Shown here in pieces: positions 13,463 to 21,586 of a stretch of 21,586 nt of DNA. The translations under genes and the position numbers were made by a program. Under the pieces are notes generated by a model, which saw only the letters and a list, made by a program, of their open reading frames with translations, was not told where the DNA came from and did no database searches. Location of the stretch: the IMG/VR virus record IMGVR_UViG_3300008055_000329, positions 1 through 21,586 of that record; one strand, written 5' to 3'. The DNA is from a virus. Numbering within the stretch: the stretch's first letter is position 1; each line of letters starts with the position of its first letter.

Positions 13463-15195
13463 TGGCTACTAATCCAGTATATCAATCATCAGGAATTTTA
13501 TTTTCGGACATGCCGAAGGTTCAGCCATATGCGCTACAAGAATCTATTAAATCATCTCAATCATTACAAAATTCCTTGGATCGTATTTCAGAGTTTGCAT
13601 TTAAAGGCGCTGAAAAAGAAGCTCAAAGAAAAGGCTTGCAATGGGGTATTGATAACCCAGTAACAACAGAGCAAATAGCAGAAGCTGTTAAGATGGGTAT
13701 TAACCCTGGTACATTATTGCCAGAAGCTGGAACATCATTTAATGATGCAGCTCGTAAAGTATTAGCAAAGAACTCACGTGCAGACTTAGAATTAAAAGCA
13801 AGAAGCGAAATTACAAACATTAAGCTATTATCTGAGATTGGGTCAGATATAGATATGGATACTGCTGATGCTAAATTACGAGGCATTATTGATGGTTACT
13901 CTAAAGTTATTGGTAATCTTGATCCAGAAGAAGGTGCTAGTGCAAGAGCCTCTATATCGTCATATGCTGTAGATACTAGAAAACAAATTGGTGAGCAACT
14001 TGTTAAGTTGAACCAAGTAGAAAATAAAATGATAGTCGATGAAGCACTATCTACATACTCTGATGACGCATTGACTAAATTAGAGTTAATGGATATTAAA
14101 GATCCTCAAAAATTTAGTGAAGAATTACAGCCAACTAAATTGGCTATTATCAATAAAGCTCGTCAAACTGGCCCAGAAAACTATAACAAAACAATTGAGC
14201 TAATTAGAGAAAAAGATAAGAAAGTTATTAATACAGCCATTGCAAATCATATAGCTAAACAGCCAAACTTTGGCCAAGCTATTCTTGACTTAGACAAAGG
14301 CATTGCGGGTGATTTTACAGCATTCTTAAAGATGGAAGATAAAGATACTATTGTTAAGATGGCTACTGATGCTGCATCTAGTAAGTTTACTGCTATGGAA
14401 AAACAAGATCAATTGCAAAATAGAGTTAAAGAAGATAAATACAGAAGCATACAAAATGATTTTGGCAGTGGCAAGATTAATGGTCCTGAAGCATACAATC
14501 AAATGAAAGCTAATGGCATTCATATTTCTAACGATGAATACAAATCCCTTATTTATGGCCAAGATGAAACACCAGCTAACTTATCTAAATTTAATGAAAT
14601 GTCTAACATGGTTGAAGTTGATGGTTTAAGTGTTGGTGCAATTCAGTCAGCTGCTAAAAACAGATTGATTACTTATAAACAAGCGGCTCAATTAAATCAA
14701 AGATACTTTGCTAGAACAGATGATGATAGAAAAGCATCAAAGATTATTCTTACCAACTTAAATATTGCAAGTGAGAATATGATACCAAGAGATAAGATAA
14801 TTATTGCTGCCACTGCATATAGAAAATATGATGCAGCTAAAATGTATGCAAGAAGCAAGGGATTACCATTTAGCGTATCAGAAGCTGCAACTCAAGCAAC
14901 TGCAACATCTGTAGGCGAATCTGAAACCCCAGAGTATAAAGAGGCTTTAGATACCATTAAAAATCTGCAAAATAAATATGGTGGATTTGTATATAGTGAA
15001 GAAGGTGGTTTTACTTCAGGAAATGTAGATAAGCAATTTAGAAAATTATGGAGATCTAAAGTAGAGCCAGACATAGCTGACTATGATCTTGGTCAATTTA
15101 AGAAATCATTAAACAATATTAAGAAGCATAAAGATAATTTATCTTCCCAAGCTGGAATTTTAGAAACACCGACACCAATACTAGAGGCCAAGTAA
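13462..15195 (+). CDS. Internal virion protein, gp15-like
   Basis: The 577-aa protein is long, charged and almost wholly helical, with no membrane segment or signal peptide. In position it corresponds to T7 gp15 (747 aa), a periplasmic tunnel component ejected with the DNA. The N-terminus (NPVYQSSGILFSDMPKVQPYALQESI) and EFAFKGAEKEAQRKGLQWGI, which suggests a helical start of the ring domain, are typical of this family. No enzyme motif is visible; a lytic transglycosylase is absent here and in the following two genes. The start overlaps the stop of the gp14-like gene (TAATG). Confidence 0.8.
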   Translation: MATNPVYQSSGILFSDMPKVQPYALQESIKSSQSLQNSLDRISEFAFKGAEKEAQRKGLQWGIDNPVTTEQIAEAVKMGINPGTLLPEAGTSFNDAARKVLAKNSRADLELKARSEITNIKLLSEIGSDIDMDTADAKLRGIIDGYSKVIGNLDPEEGASARASISSYAVDTRKQIGEQLVKLNQVENKMIVDEALSTYSDDALTKLELMDIKDPQKFSEELQPTKLAIINKARQTGPENYNKTIELIREKDKKVINTAIANHIAKQPNFGQAILDLDKGIAGDFTAFLKMEDKDTIVKMATDAASSKFTAMEKQDQLQNRVKEDKYRSIQNDFGSGKINGPEAYNQMKANGIHISNDEYKSLIYGQDETPANLSKFNEMSNMVEVDGLSVGAIQSAAKNRLITYKQAAQLNQRYFARTDDDRKASKIILTNLNIASENMIPRDKIIIAATAYRKYDAAKMYARSKGLPFSVSEAATQATATSVGESETPEYKEALDTIKNLQNKYGGFVYSEEGGFTSGNVDKQFRKLWRSKVEPDIADYDLGQFKKSLNNIKKHKDNLSSQAGILETPTPILEAK

Positions 15196-15196
15196 T

Positions 15197-15712
15197 ATGG
15201 ATTTGGATGAAAGATTTAGACAGTACAAATTGAATGCGTATATCACAGATTATAATCCTGATCAAACTGCAAAAGAAATGCTTGCGCCTAAACAAGAGGT
15301 GTTAAAGCCCGTTCCTCAAACTACATATGAGCAAGGTCTTGAGAGTGCTGGCATTAAAGTAGAACAATTTGCTAAATTTTTAGAAAGTGTTGGATCAGTT
15401 AATATTGGTGGCATGGAGTTTACGTTAAGAGATTTATTGCCTGTAGACAGAGGTACGTCTGCTACGCTTAAAGACTTGGGTAGCGGTATGCCTTTAACAA
15501 GTGGTCAAGGCATGACAACAAGTTTAGCTCCAGAGTTCCAAAAAAATGCCCTTAGTGGAGCAGTAGAGTTATCATTAGCTGGTAAAGCTGGTGAGCTTAT
15601 ATCTAAACCTATTGGTAAGATAGCTAAGAAACTAAAAGAAAATAAAGCCGCAGTTGCTGGTGGTGTTGCTGCAATCACTGCAACGCAATCACAAAAACAA
15701 GAAAGTAAATAA
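15197..15712 (+). CDS. Putative virion protein between core genes
   Basis: This 171-aa protein is not recognised as a distinct family. The N-terminus is polar and helical (MDLDERFRQYKLNAYI); the middle is Gly/Ser/Thr-rich (ATLKDLGSGMPLTSGQGM). The C-terminus has a Lys-rich helix followed by a short Ala-rich, weakly hydrophobic stretch (AAVAGGVAAITAT, about 150-162). Lying between two internal virion genes and overlapping the large one by one base, it is most likely a virion or ejection component, perhaps derived from a split of the large core protein. Confidence 0.65.
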   Translation: MDLDERFRQYKLNAYITDYNPDQTAKEMLAPKQEVLKPVPQTTYEQGLESAGIKVEQFAKFLESVGSVNIGGMEFTLRDLLPVDRGTSATLKDLGSGMPLTSGQGMTTSLAPEFQKNALSGAVELSLAGKAGELISKPIGKIAKKLKENKAAVAGGVAAITATQSQKQESK

Positions 15713-18700
15713 TGACAATTGACAATAGACCACTAGATAAAAGGTTAGACGCACTTGACTCTACAAGCCAAGAAGTGGATATGGCTTCTAAAGCTATAGA
15801 TCCTACGGCTATGCCATCTGTTGATGTTGAAAGTCATATTCCCTATACCACTGGAGCTGATCAAGAACAAGATCCACAATCTCCAATTATACTAGAATCT
15901 AAAGATTCAGTATTTACTGGAGAAAGTACTGATGTTGCTGGATTAAAAGACATTGGCGGAAAAATCATTAAAAAGATAGTTGGTGGAACTGTTAAAGATG
16001 TAGAAGAAAAGACGGGAATGATTGATAGCCTTAATAAGCCTATTGTATCTCCTGGAAAAGAAGTGGAGAATTTAAAAACATTTACTGTTGTTCCAGAAGC
16101 TCCAGCTTCAAAAGTAGAGAAGGTGCTTAAAGATGCTGAAAAGATTTATAACCCTGATGAGCCAAAGAATATAGCATCTAAAATCATTGGGGATATTACT
16201 GACGAAACTCAGTTATTAAAATACAAAGAGTCTGTATCCTCTGCTTATGACATTGGCAAGTATAAAAAGATGTCATATAACGATGCTGTAGTAAGCCTTA
16301 ATGAGCCAAAAATATTTGTTAAGAAAGATAGCTTAACTGTCAAAGAGTTTAAGACTCAAGAACAAGCTGATGCATGGCTTAGTAAACAAAAAGATCAAGA
16401 AGGATTTACCACTGTTACAGAGCCAGTATACGATGAAAATTTCCTTGCTAAGCTTATGGACAGGAAGATTGTTACAGAAGCTAATCCAGATGATTTAGCT
16501 AAGTTACCATATCTAATGAGAGACGTTAGTGAGCGTAATGAAAGTATACTAAAAAAATATATGGCAGCTAAGGAAAAAGATCCTGGTGGTGTTGAAACCA
16601 TGGATCTTCTTGTTCAATTTAAAATTGGCTTGGCATTAGAAGGTAACTTAAATAAAGCTGCTACTGCACGTGCTAGGGATGTTGCTCGTTCTTTAGGTAT
16701 ATTAAATGTTGCTTATAAGAATGCAAAGACAAGCCCTAATCGAGCTAAGTTATTACAAGACATTATTGACCAAGCTGGTGGTGTAGAAAATATTGATGAT
16801 ATTGGAACTCATTACCTAGCATTAAATCGTGGTGAAAGAGCTAACCTTGCTGAGAAAACAATTGGCGGAAGTCTTAAAGATATTTGGTATGCTACATGGG
16901 TAAATGGATTATTATCTGCTCCACTTACACATGCTAAGAATATTCTTGGCAATACATCATTTACTGTAATTCAGCCTCTTGAAAGAGCTACAGCATCTGG
17001 TATTGGGTTTGTAAGAACATCATTAGGCATTGGGTCTAAAGATTACATAGGAATGAGTGAAGTTGCTGCACAAACCAGAGGTATGGTTGCTGGCCTTACA
17101 GATTCATTTAGGCTTGCTGGCCGAGCATGGAAAACTAATATGCCAACAGACCAAGCAACAAAGTTGGAATATGGCCGCATTGGTAAAGATGATTTTGATG
17201 TTAATCTTGGGGAAAGTTTGCTTGCTAGATCATTGTCTAATAGCATTAAATATTACGGACAAGTTGTAACATTGCCTGGACGTGCATTGATGACAGAAGA
17301 TGAATTTTTTAAAGCATGGGGCTATAGAATGGAACTTCCAGCCCTTGTTGATAGAGCTGGCAACAATAAAAGACGTGAGCTAATTGCTAAAGGAATGGAT
17401 AAATATTTAGTAGAGCAAGAAGTCCTTAATTTTAAAGCAGATTTATATACAAATCCAACTGATGAGATACATCAAGCAGCATTAACATTTGGTAAAACAA
17501 TTACTTTTACTAAAGAGCTGGATGGAATGGCTGCTAAGTTTAACGAGATAGTTAATACTGAAACAAGTTTAATGGGAATGGTCCCTGAGTTTGCTTACGG
17601 AAAACTATTCTTTCCTTTTGTAAGAACGCCATCAAATATTATTAATGAAACATTGGATAGAACTGTATTTAAACTTCCGTCAGCTTTATCAGAAACACTT
17701 AAAAATGGTGGTATTGAATCTGACATAGCGTTAGCAAAAATTACTTTAGCTGGCGCTGCAATGGTTACACTCTACCAATACACACTAGCCGACAAACAGT
17801 TTATAACTGGAGCTGGTCCAATTAAGTATAAAGATTTAGACACATTAAAAGCTACTGGATGGCAACCATTCTCATGGATATTTGAAAGAAAAAATATTAG
17901 TCCTGAGATGTTAAAGCAATTCCAAGACATTACTAAAGTGTCAATTGGCCCAGATAAAGTTTATGTCTCATATGAATCATTAGGCCCTTTAGCATCGCTT
18001 ATAGGTATGTCAGCATCTGCTGCTGAATATTCAATGACAAATCCAGACAATGAAGGATTGATGGCGTTAGCTGCTAATGGTTCTGTAGGGTTATATTCAT
18101 ACATGAAAGATCTTGATATGTTACAAGGTCTATCAGATATCCATGATGCATTTGCTGGTAAACCTGGAGAAGTTGAAAGTAAGTTATACCAAGTATTAAA
18201 GAACGTATCTAAAAAAGGTACTGAATTTGCTATAGGTGGATCTCCAGCTGGAGCATATTCAAGTCTTAGCGCTTCATGGGAACGATATAGTAATCCAGAC
18301 AAATCAAATACTATGTCTGACACTATGATTACTAAAGCTAAAATTGCATCAAGTACAATAGCAGAAAATATCTGGGATGAAGGCTCAGCTATCCATGATG
18401 GATTCTTTGAGGCACTAGGTAAATATAGATCACGCAATCCTTTAACTAGCGATGACTTACCCCCAGCATTAGACCCTCTTACTGGAAACATTCAAACGGC
18501 TGGCAAAGGTGTTTTAAGAGAAATTTGGAATCCAATGACAAAGTCTACTGGTAAGTTTGCAGAAGGATATGCCACACTTATTGAGTATAACATTCCAAGA
18601 TATGTTCCTCCAAAGAACAAAGATGGGGTTACATTGTCTGCTGGTCAATATAATAGATGGATAGAATTAGCAACGGATGGTGGTAATTTAGAGGAAAGAG

Positions 18701-18885
18701 TAGTAAAATTGGGCGATATGTATAAGAAGGTTAAGGGCATAGATACTGAGTCTGCTCAAGCTGCAATTAAAAAAGAAATGTCAGACGCGTATGGTCAAGC
18801 ATGGCTTCAACTTAAACAAGAAGATAGCGAGTTGGATAATGCTACAAGCGAATATTTAGAAAACAGAAAACAACAAGGTAGATAA
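15712..18885 (+). CDS. Large internal virion protein, 1057 aa
   Basis: This is the largest gene in the window, at the place of T7 gp16, the protein ejected into the cell envelope that helps pull DNA in. The first 200 residues are polar and probably flexible. A central conserved region has TWVNGLLSAPLTHAKNILGN (395-414), FGKTITFTKELDGMA (593-607), FFPFVRTPSNIINETLDR (633-650) and a hydrophobic segment IALAKITLAGAAMVTLYQYTLA (672-693) that could span or insert into membrane. These motifs recur in large phage-borne proteins sometimes grouped as 'large polyvalent protein' domains. No transglycosylase domain (present at the N-terminus of T7 gp16) is seen. Confidence 0.85.
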   Translation: MTIDNRPLDKRLDALDSTSQEVDMASKAIDPTAMPSVDVESHIPYTTGADQEQDPQSPIILESKDSVFTGESTDVAGLKDIGGKIIKKIVGGTVKDVEEKTGMIDSLNKPIVSPGKEVENLKTFTVVPEAPASKVEKVLKDAEKIYNPDEPKNIASKIIGDITDETQLLKYKESVSSAYDIGKYKKMSYNDAVVSLNEPKIFVKKDSLTVKEFKTQEQADAWLSKQKDQEGFTTVTEPVYDENFLAKLMDRKIVTEANPDDLAKLPYLMRDVSERNESILKKYMAAKEKDPGGVETMDLLVQFKIGLALEGNLNKAATARARDVARSLGILNVAYKNAKTSPNRAKLLQDIIDQAGGVENIDDIGTHYLALNRGERANLAEKTIGGSLKDIWYATWVNGLLSAPLTHAKNILGNTSFTVIQPLERATASGIGFVRTSLGIGSKDYIGMSEVAAQTRGMVAGLTDSFRLAGRAWKTNMPTDQATKLEYGRIGKDDFDVNLGESLLARSLSNSIKYYGQVVTLPGRALMTEDEFFKAWGYRMELPALVDRAGNNKRRELIAKGMDKYLVEQEVLNFKADLYTNPTDEIHQAALTFGKTITFTKELDGMAAKFNEIVNTETSLMGMVPEFAYGKLFFPFVRTPSNIINETLDRTVFKLPSALSETLKNGGIESDIALAKITLAGAAMVTLYQYTLADKQFITGAGPIKYKDLDTLKATGWQPFSWIFERKNISPEMLKQFQDITKVSIGPDKVYVSYESLGPLASLIGMSASAAEYSMTNPDNEGLMALAANGSVGLYSYMKDLDMLQGLSDIHDAFAGKPGEVESKLYQVLKNVSKKGTEFAIGGSPAGAYSSLSASWERYSNPDKSNTMSDTMITKAKIASSTIAENIWDEGSAIHDGFFEALGKYRSRNPLTSDDLPPALDPLTGNIQTAGKGVLREIWNPMTKSTGKFAEGYATLIEYNIPRYVPPKNKDGVTLSAGQYNRWIELATDGGNLEERVVKLGDMYKKVKGIDTESAQAAIKKEMSDAYGQAWLQLKQEDSELDNATSEYLENRKQQGR

Positions 18886-18897
18886 TAGGGAATAACT

Positions 18898-21273
18898 ATG
18901 GCTGATTATGCAATAACAAACGTAGCAAGACGAGTCGTATACACAGGATCTGCTGGTGTAGGGCCTTACTCATTTACATTCCCTGTCTTAGTAAATACAG
19001 ATATTGCAGTATACAAGAATACCACACTTCTTACTTTAACGACAGACTACACTGTAACCATTAGCGGAACTACTGGTCAAGGATCAGTCACATTAGTATC
19101 AGCTGCTACAGGCGCTGATCGTATTACTATTGTAGGTGCTAGATCTATTGAGCGTTCAACAGACTTTGTAACTGGTGGCGACTTCTTTGCTAACACACTT
19201 AATACAGAGTTAGATTCAGAAACAATCTTTATTCAGCAAATTGCTGAAACAGCAGAGCGATCATTAAAAGCTCCTGTTACAGATCCTACATCTATTGACA
19301 TGACGTTACCAGTTAATACAACACGTGCTAATAAGTTCTTGTCATTTAACTCTACTGGTAATCCACAGGCATTAGATGCTATTGGAACATACAAAGGTAA
19401 TTGGGCTGCAAGCGTAGCTTATGTATTACAAGACATTGTTAAAGATACATCTAATAGCAATATCTATATTTGTATCACTGCACATACATCTAGTGGATCA
19501 CAACCTATTTCAAGTAATGCAGATGTCGCTAAATGGTCTTTAGTTGTAGACGCTGCGGCTGCGGCAACATCAGCTACCAATGCTGCTACTAGTGCTAGTG
19601 CTGCTTCAACAAGCGCAACTGCGGCTGCTGCTTCAGCTTCTACCGCAACCACTCAAGCAACCAATGCTTCTACTAGCGCATCGACTGCATCTACTCAAGC
19701 ATCAAACGCATCTACAAGTGCAAGCAATGCATCAACAAGTGCAACTGCTGCAAGTGGATCAGCAACAACAGCTTCAACACAAGCAAGTAACGCAAGCACA
19801 TCAGCTACAGCTGCTGCTGCCTCTGCATCTGCTGCGTCATCTAGTGCAACTGCTGCCTCTGGATCTGCTTCTACTGCTACAACACAGGCTTCTAATGCAT
19901 CTACTTCTGCTACGAATGCAGCTTCTTCTGCGACCGCAGCTTCTGGTTCTGCATCGACTGCAAGCACACAAGCTACTAATGCGGCAGCGTCTGCAAGTGC
20001 AGCTTCAACGTCAGCATCTAATGCTTCTACATCTGCAAGCAATGCATCAACGAGTGCTTCAAATGCAGCCACGTCTGCAACTAATGCGGCTGCTAGTTAT
20101 GATTCTTTTGATGACAGATATCTTGGTGCTAAATCATCTGCACCTAGCGTAGATAATGATGGCAATGCTTTATTAACTGGTGCTATTTATTGGGACACAA
20201 CAGCAACGCAATTATATATATGGACTGGATCTGCATGGAATGCAGCAGCGTTTAGCACATCTGGAACTGTAGTATCATTTAACACACGACAAGGCGCTAT
20301 TACATTAACATCTGGTGATGTTACTGGTGCATTAACATATACACCATTAGCTCCAGCAGCTATTGGTACAACAGTACAAGCTTATGATGCTGAATTAGCT
20401 GCTCTTGCTGGATTAACTTCTGCTGCTGATAAAGGTATTCAATTTACTGGATCTGGCACTGCTGCAACATATGACTTAACAACTGCGGGTAAAGCATTGT
20501 TAGATGATGTTGATGCTTCTGCACAAAGAACAACATTAGGTCTTGGTACTATTGCTACAGTAGCTGCTCCTTCTGGCACAGTAGTTGGAACAACTGACAC
20601 TCAAACGCTTACTAATAAAACTTTAACATCACCAACGCTTACAACTCCAGCATTAGGAACTCCAGCATCTGGCGTATTAACTAACACTACTGGCTTGCCT
20701 TTAACAACTGGGGTAACAGGAACACTTCCAGTAGCTAATGGCGGAACAGGATTAGCAACATTAACAGCTAACAATGTATTACTAGGTAATGGTACATCAG
20801 CCCCTAGCTTTGTAGCTCCAGGCACAGCTGGTAACGTATTAAGTTCTAATGGTACTACATGGACATCAGCAGCCGCAGCTGCATTTGATGCTGGCACACG
20901 TTTAGCTTTTCAACAAACAGCAGCTCCTACAGGATGGACTAAAGATACTACAGCAGCAATCAATGACTCTATGTTACGTTTAGTTACTGGTTCAGCATCA
21001 TCTGGAGGTTCAACAGCATTTAGTACGTGGAGTGCTGCAACAACTACAGGAGGATTTACATTAACTACAAATGAAATTCCAAGCCATACTCATAGCGGTG
21101 TTATAACATCAAGTACAACTAGTGGTCAGCAAGGCGCTGGAGTAACTGGAGCTGGTAAAGCTAATGTATATTTACCAGGATCAACTGGAGCAACAGGAAG
21201 TGGTGCGTCTCATAGTCACTCATTGAGTAGATCTCTTAAATATTATGATTTTATTATTGCAAGTAAAAACTAA
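18898..21273 (+). CDS. Tail fibre protein, T7 gp17-like N-terminus
   Basis: The 791-aa modular host-recognition fibre has these parts. Residues 1-155 form the T7 tail-fibre N-terminal attachment domain (ending in [23 protein letters not shown], 101-123), which docks to the nozzle. Residues 164-217 are a small carbohydrate-binding-like module ([17 protein letters not shown]). Residues 223-397 are 25 Ala/Ser/Thr heptads. Residues 565-617 are the widespread phage module [19 protein letters not shown] through PVANGGTG. Residues 663-791 are a tail-collar-like tip with [10 protein letters not shown] and SHSHSL. His730/732 and His772/774 form His-X-His motifs like those that bind metal in T4 gp37. 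It probably forms a trimer, and the tip determines receptor choice. Confidence 0.93.
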   Translation: MADYAITNVARRVVYTGSAGVGPYSFTFPVLVNTDIAVYKNTTLLTLTTDYTVTISGTTGQGSVTLVSAATGADRITIVGARSIERSTDFVTGGDFFANTLNTELDSETIFIQQIAETAERSLKAPVTDPTSIDMTLPVNTTRANKFLSFNSTGNPQALDAIGTYKGNWAASVAYVLQDIVKDTSNSNIYICITAHTSSGSQPISSNADVAKWSLVVDAAAAATSATNAATSASAASTSATAAAASASTATTQATNASTSASTASTQASNASTSASNASTSATAASGSATTASTQASNASTSATAAAASASAASSSATAASGSASTATTQASNASTSATNAASSATAASGSASTASTQATNAAASASAASTSASNASTSASNASTSASNAATSATNAAASYDSFDDRYLGAKSSAPSVDNDGNALLTGAIYWDTTATQLYIWTGSAWNAAAFSTSGTVVSFNTRQGAITLTSGDVTGALTYTPLAPAAIGTTVQAYDAELAALAGLTSAADKGIQFTGSGTAATYDLTTAGKALLDDVDASAQRTTLGLGTIATVAAPSGTVVGTTDTQTLTNKTLTSPTLTTPALGTPASGVLTNTTGLPLTTGVTGTLPVANGGTGLATLTANNVLLGNGTSAPSFVAPGTAGNVLSSNGTTWTSAAAAAFDAGTRLAFQQTAAPTGWTKDTTAAINDSMLRLVTGSASSGGSTAFSTWSAATTTGGFTLTTNEIPSHTHSGVITSSTTSGQQGAGVTGAGKANVYLPGSTGATGSGASHSHSLSRSLKYYDFIIASKN
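19564..20088 (+). repeat. 25 tandem heptad codons in tail fibre
   Basis: Twenty-five consecutive seven-codon units without insertion or deletion encode residues 223-397. Every unit has Ala at positions 4 and 7 and Ser (or Gln) at position 3, for example [21 protein letters not shown]. The Gln-bearing units recur every few heptads (units 5, 7, 11, 16, 20), showing a longer period that suggests growth by block duplication. The DNA copies use varied synonymous codons, so the repeat is maintained at protein level. An all-alanine core would make a thin, closely packed coiled shaft. Confidence 0.9.
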
Positions 21274-21282
21274 GGATTAAAT

Positions 21283-21586
21283 ATGAAATTAACTATAGTA
21301 AAACCAGATAATGTTGTAGGGATAAATGAAGAATTTTATTCTGTAGATATTAAAACAAACCCATTGTTAGATGGCATTAGAGTTATTCAATGGGATAAAA
21401 CTTCTGGCCATATTGAATATGAAAATATTACAAATGAATTATTGGATGATGAAAATGTAAAGAAATTTGATCCAATTATTGAGCTATGGAATAATGCAAA
21501 GAGCGTTGTAATTAAACAAAAAAATAAAGATGATACAACGGAGCTTGATAAGGTTCTTAGTGTATACCCAATAGTAAATATTAAAG
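21283..21586 (+). CDS. Tail-fibre-associated protein, partial (5' end)
   Basis: The frame opens at ATG 21283, nine bases after the fibre stop, with AAGGAT as ribosome-binding site, and runs off the window after 101 codons without a stop. The protein begins MKLTIVKPDNVVGINEEFYS and contains a GIRVIQWDKTSGHIEYEN segment and an acidic, helical remainder (ELWNNAKSVVIKQKNKDD). The 'LQWD..G.IEY' pattern is common in small proteins found after phage tail-fibre genes, often labelled fibre assembly proteins. This is by resemblance and position only. Confidence 0.7.
   Translation, partial: MKLTIVKPDNVVGINEEFYSVDIKTNPLLDGIRVIQWDKTSGHIEYENITNELLDDENVKKFDPIIELWNNAKSVVIKQKNKDDTTELDKVLSVYPIVNIK

Noticed and set aside
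17961-18491. 176-aa reading frame on the minus strand inside the large internal virion gene
   Set aside because: Antisense shadow with no recognisable motif, opposite to the direction of every supported gene.
19564-20088. Regular repeats resembling a CRISPR array
   Set aside because: The repeats are 21-base coding heptads without identical repeat units or unique spacers, in frame with the tail fibre.
19580-20152. Leu/Gln-rich 190-aa frame and Ala/Asp/Val-rich antisense frames over the heptad repeats
   Set aside because: They arise because the repetitive GCN/AGC/ACN codons lack stops in other frames; low-complexity artefacts.

Overview
The window is a single contiguous piece of an AT-rich, T7-supergroup tailed phage (podovirus) genome. 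Every supported gene is on the + strand and the genes are packed tightly, mostly with ATGA or TAATG overlaps. The virion set is diagnostic. It has a large terminase, a T7 gp8-type head-tail connector (portal), scaffold, major capsid protein, tail tubes A and B (gp11/gp12 type), a run of internal virion proteins, and a tail fibre with a T7 gp17-like N-terminus. No RNA polymerase, DNA polymerase, integrase or lysis gene lies in the window, so its exact family cannot be fixed (classical Autographiviridae or a polymerase-less relative such as the Zobellviridae type). The ejection-type internal proteins and Shine-Dalgarno sites suggest a low-GC Gram-negative host. An aquatic origin is plausible but not shown.

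Layout. (1) Positions 1-551 are non-coding, AT-rich and contain several small hairpins. A near-consensus sigma70 promoter (552-580) ends just before the first gene, which may be leaderless. (2) Positions 588-2309 hold small accessory and DNA-metabolism genes: a short conserved MSKGS-type phage protein, two unrecognised proteins, a ribbon-helix-helix regulator, a RusA Holliday-junction resolvase, a four-cysteine protein and a small protein with an SSB-like acidic tip. (3) Positions 2310-5214 are the packaging block: small terminase, a DUF6378-like protein, a 52-aa helical protein, large terminase and an acetyltransferase-like protein resembling T7 gp13. (4) Positions 5216-8700 hold four small, mostly basic proteins, the portal, a Bbp19-like protein and the scaffold, followed by a UUCG-loop terminator. 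(5) Positions 8701-8935 are a leader containing a possible three-way-junction RNA. After it come the major capsid protein and a small capsid-associated candidate. (6) Positions 10151-18885 hold tail tubes A and B and four internal virion proteins. (7) Positions 18898-21586 hold a modular tail fibre with 25 uninterrupted Ala/Ser/Thr heptads and a His-X-His tip, then the start of a probable tail-fibre-associated protein cut by the window edge.

How the genes work together. RusA and the SSB-like protein would resolve and handle concatemeric DNA, which TerS/TerL then package through the portal into a scaffolded capsid. The terminator between scaffold and capsid gene would separate capsid output from the upstream operon. 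The tail tubes, internal proteins and fibre build the short tail and the ejection machinery. No tRNA, CRISPR array, insertion sequence or transposon was found.
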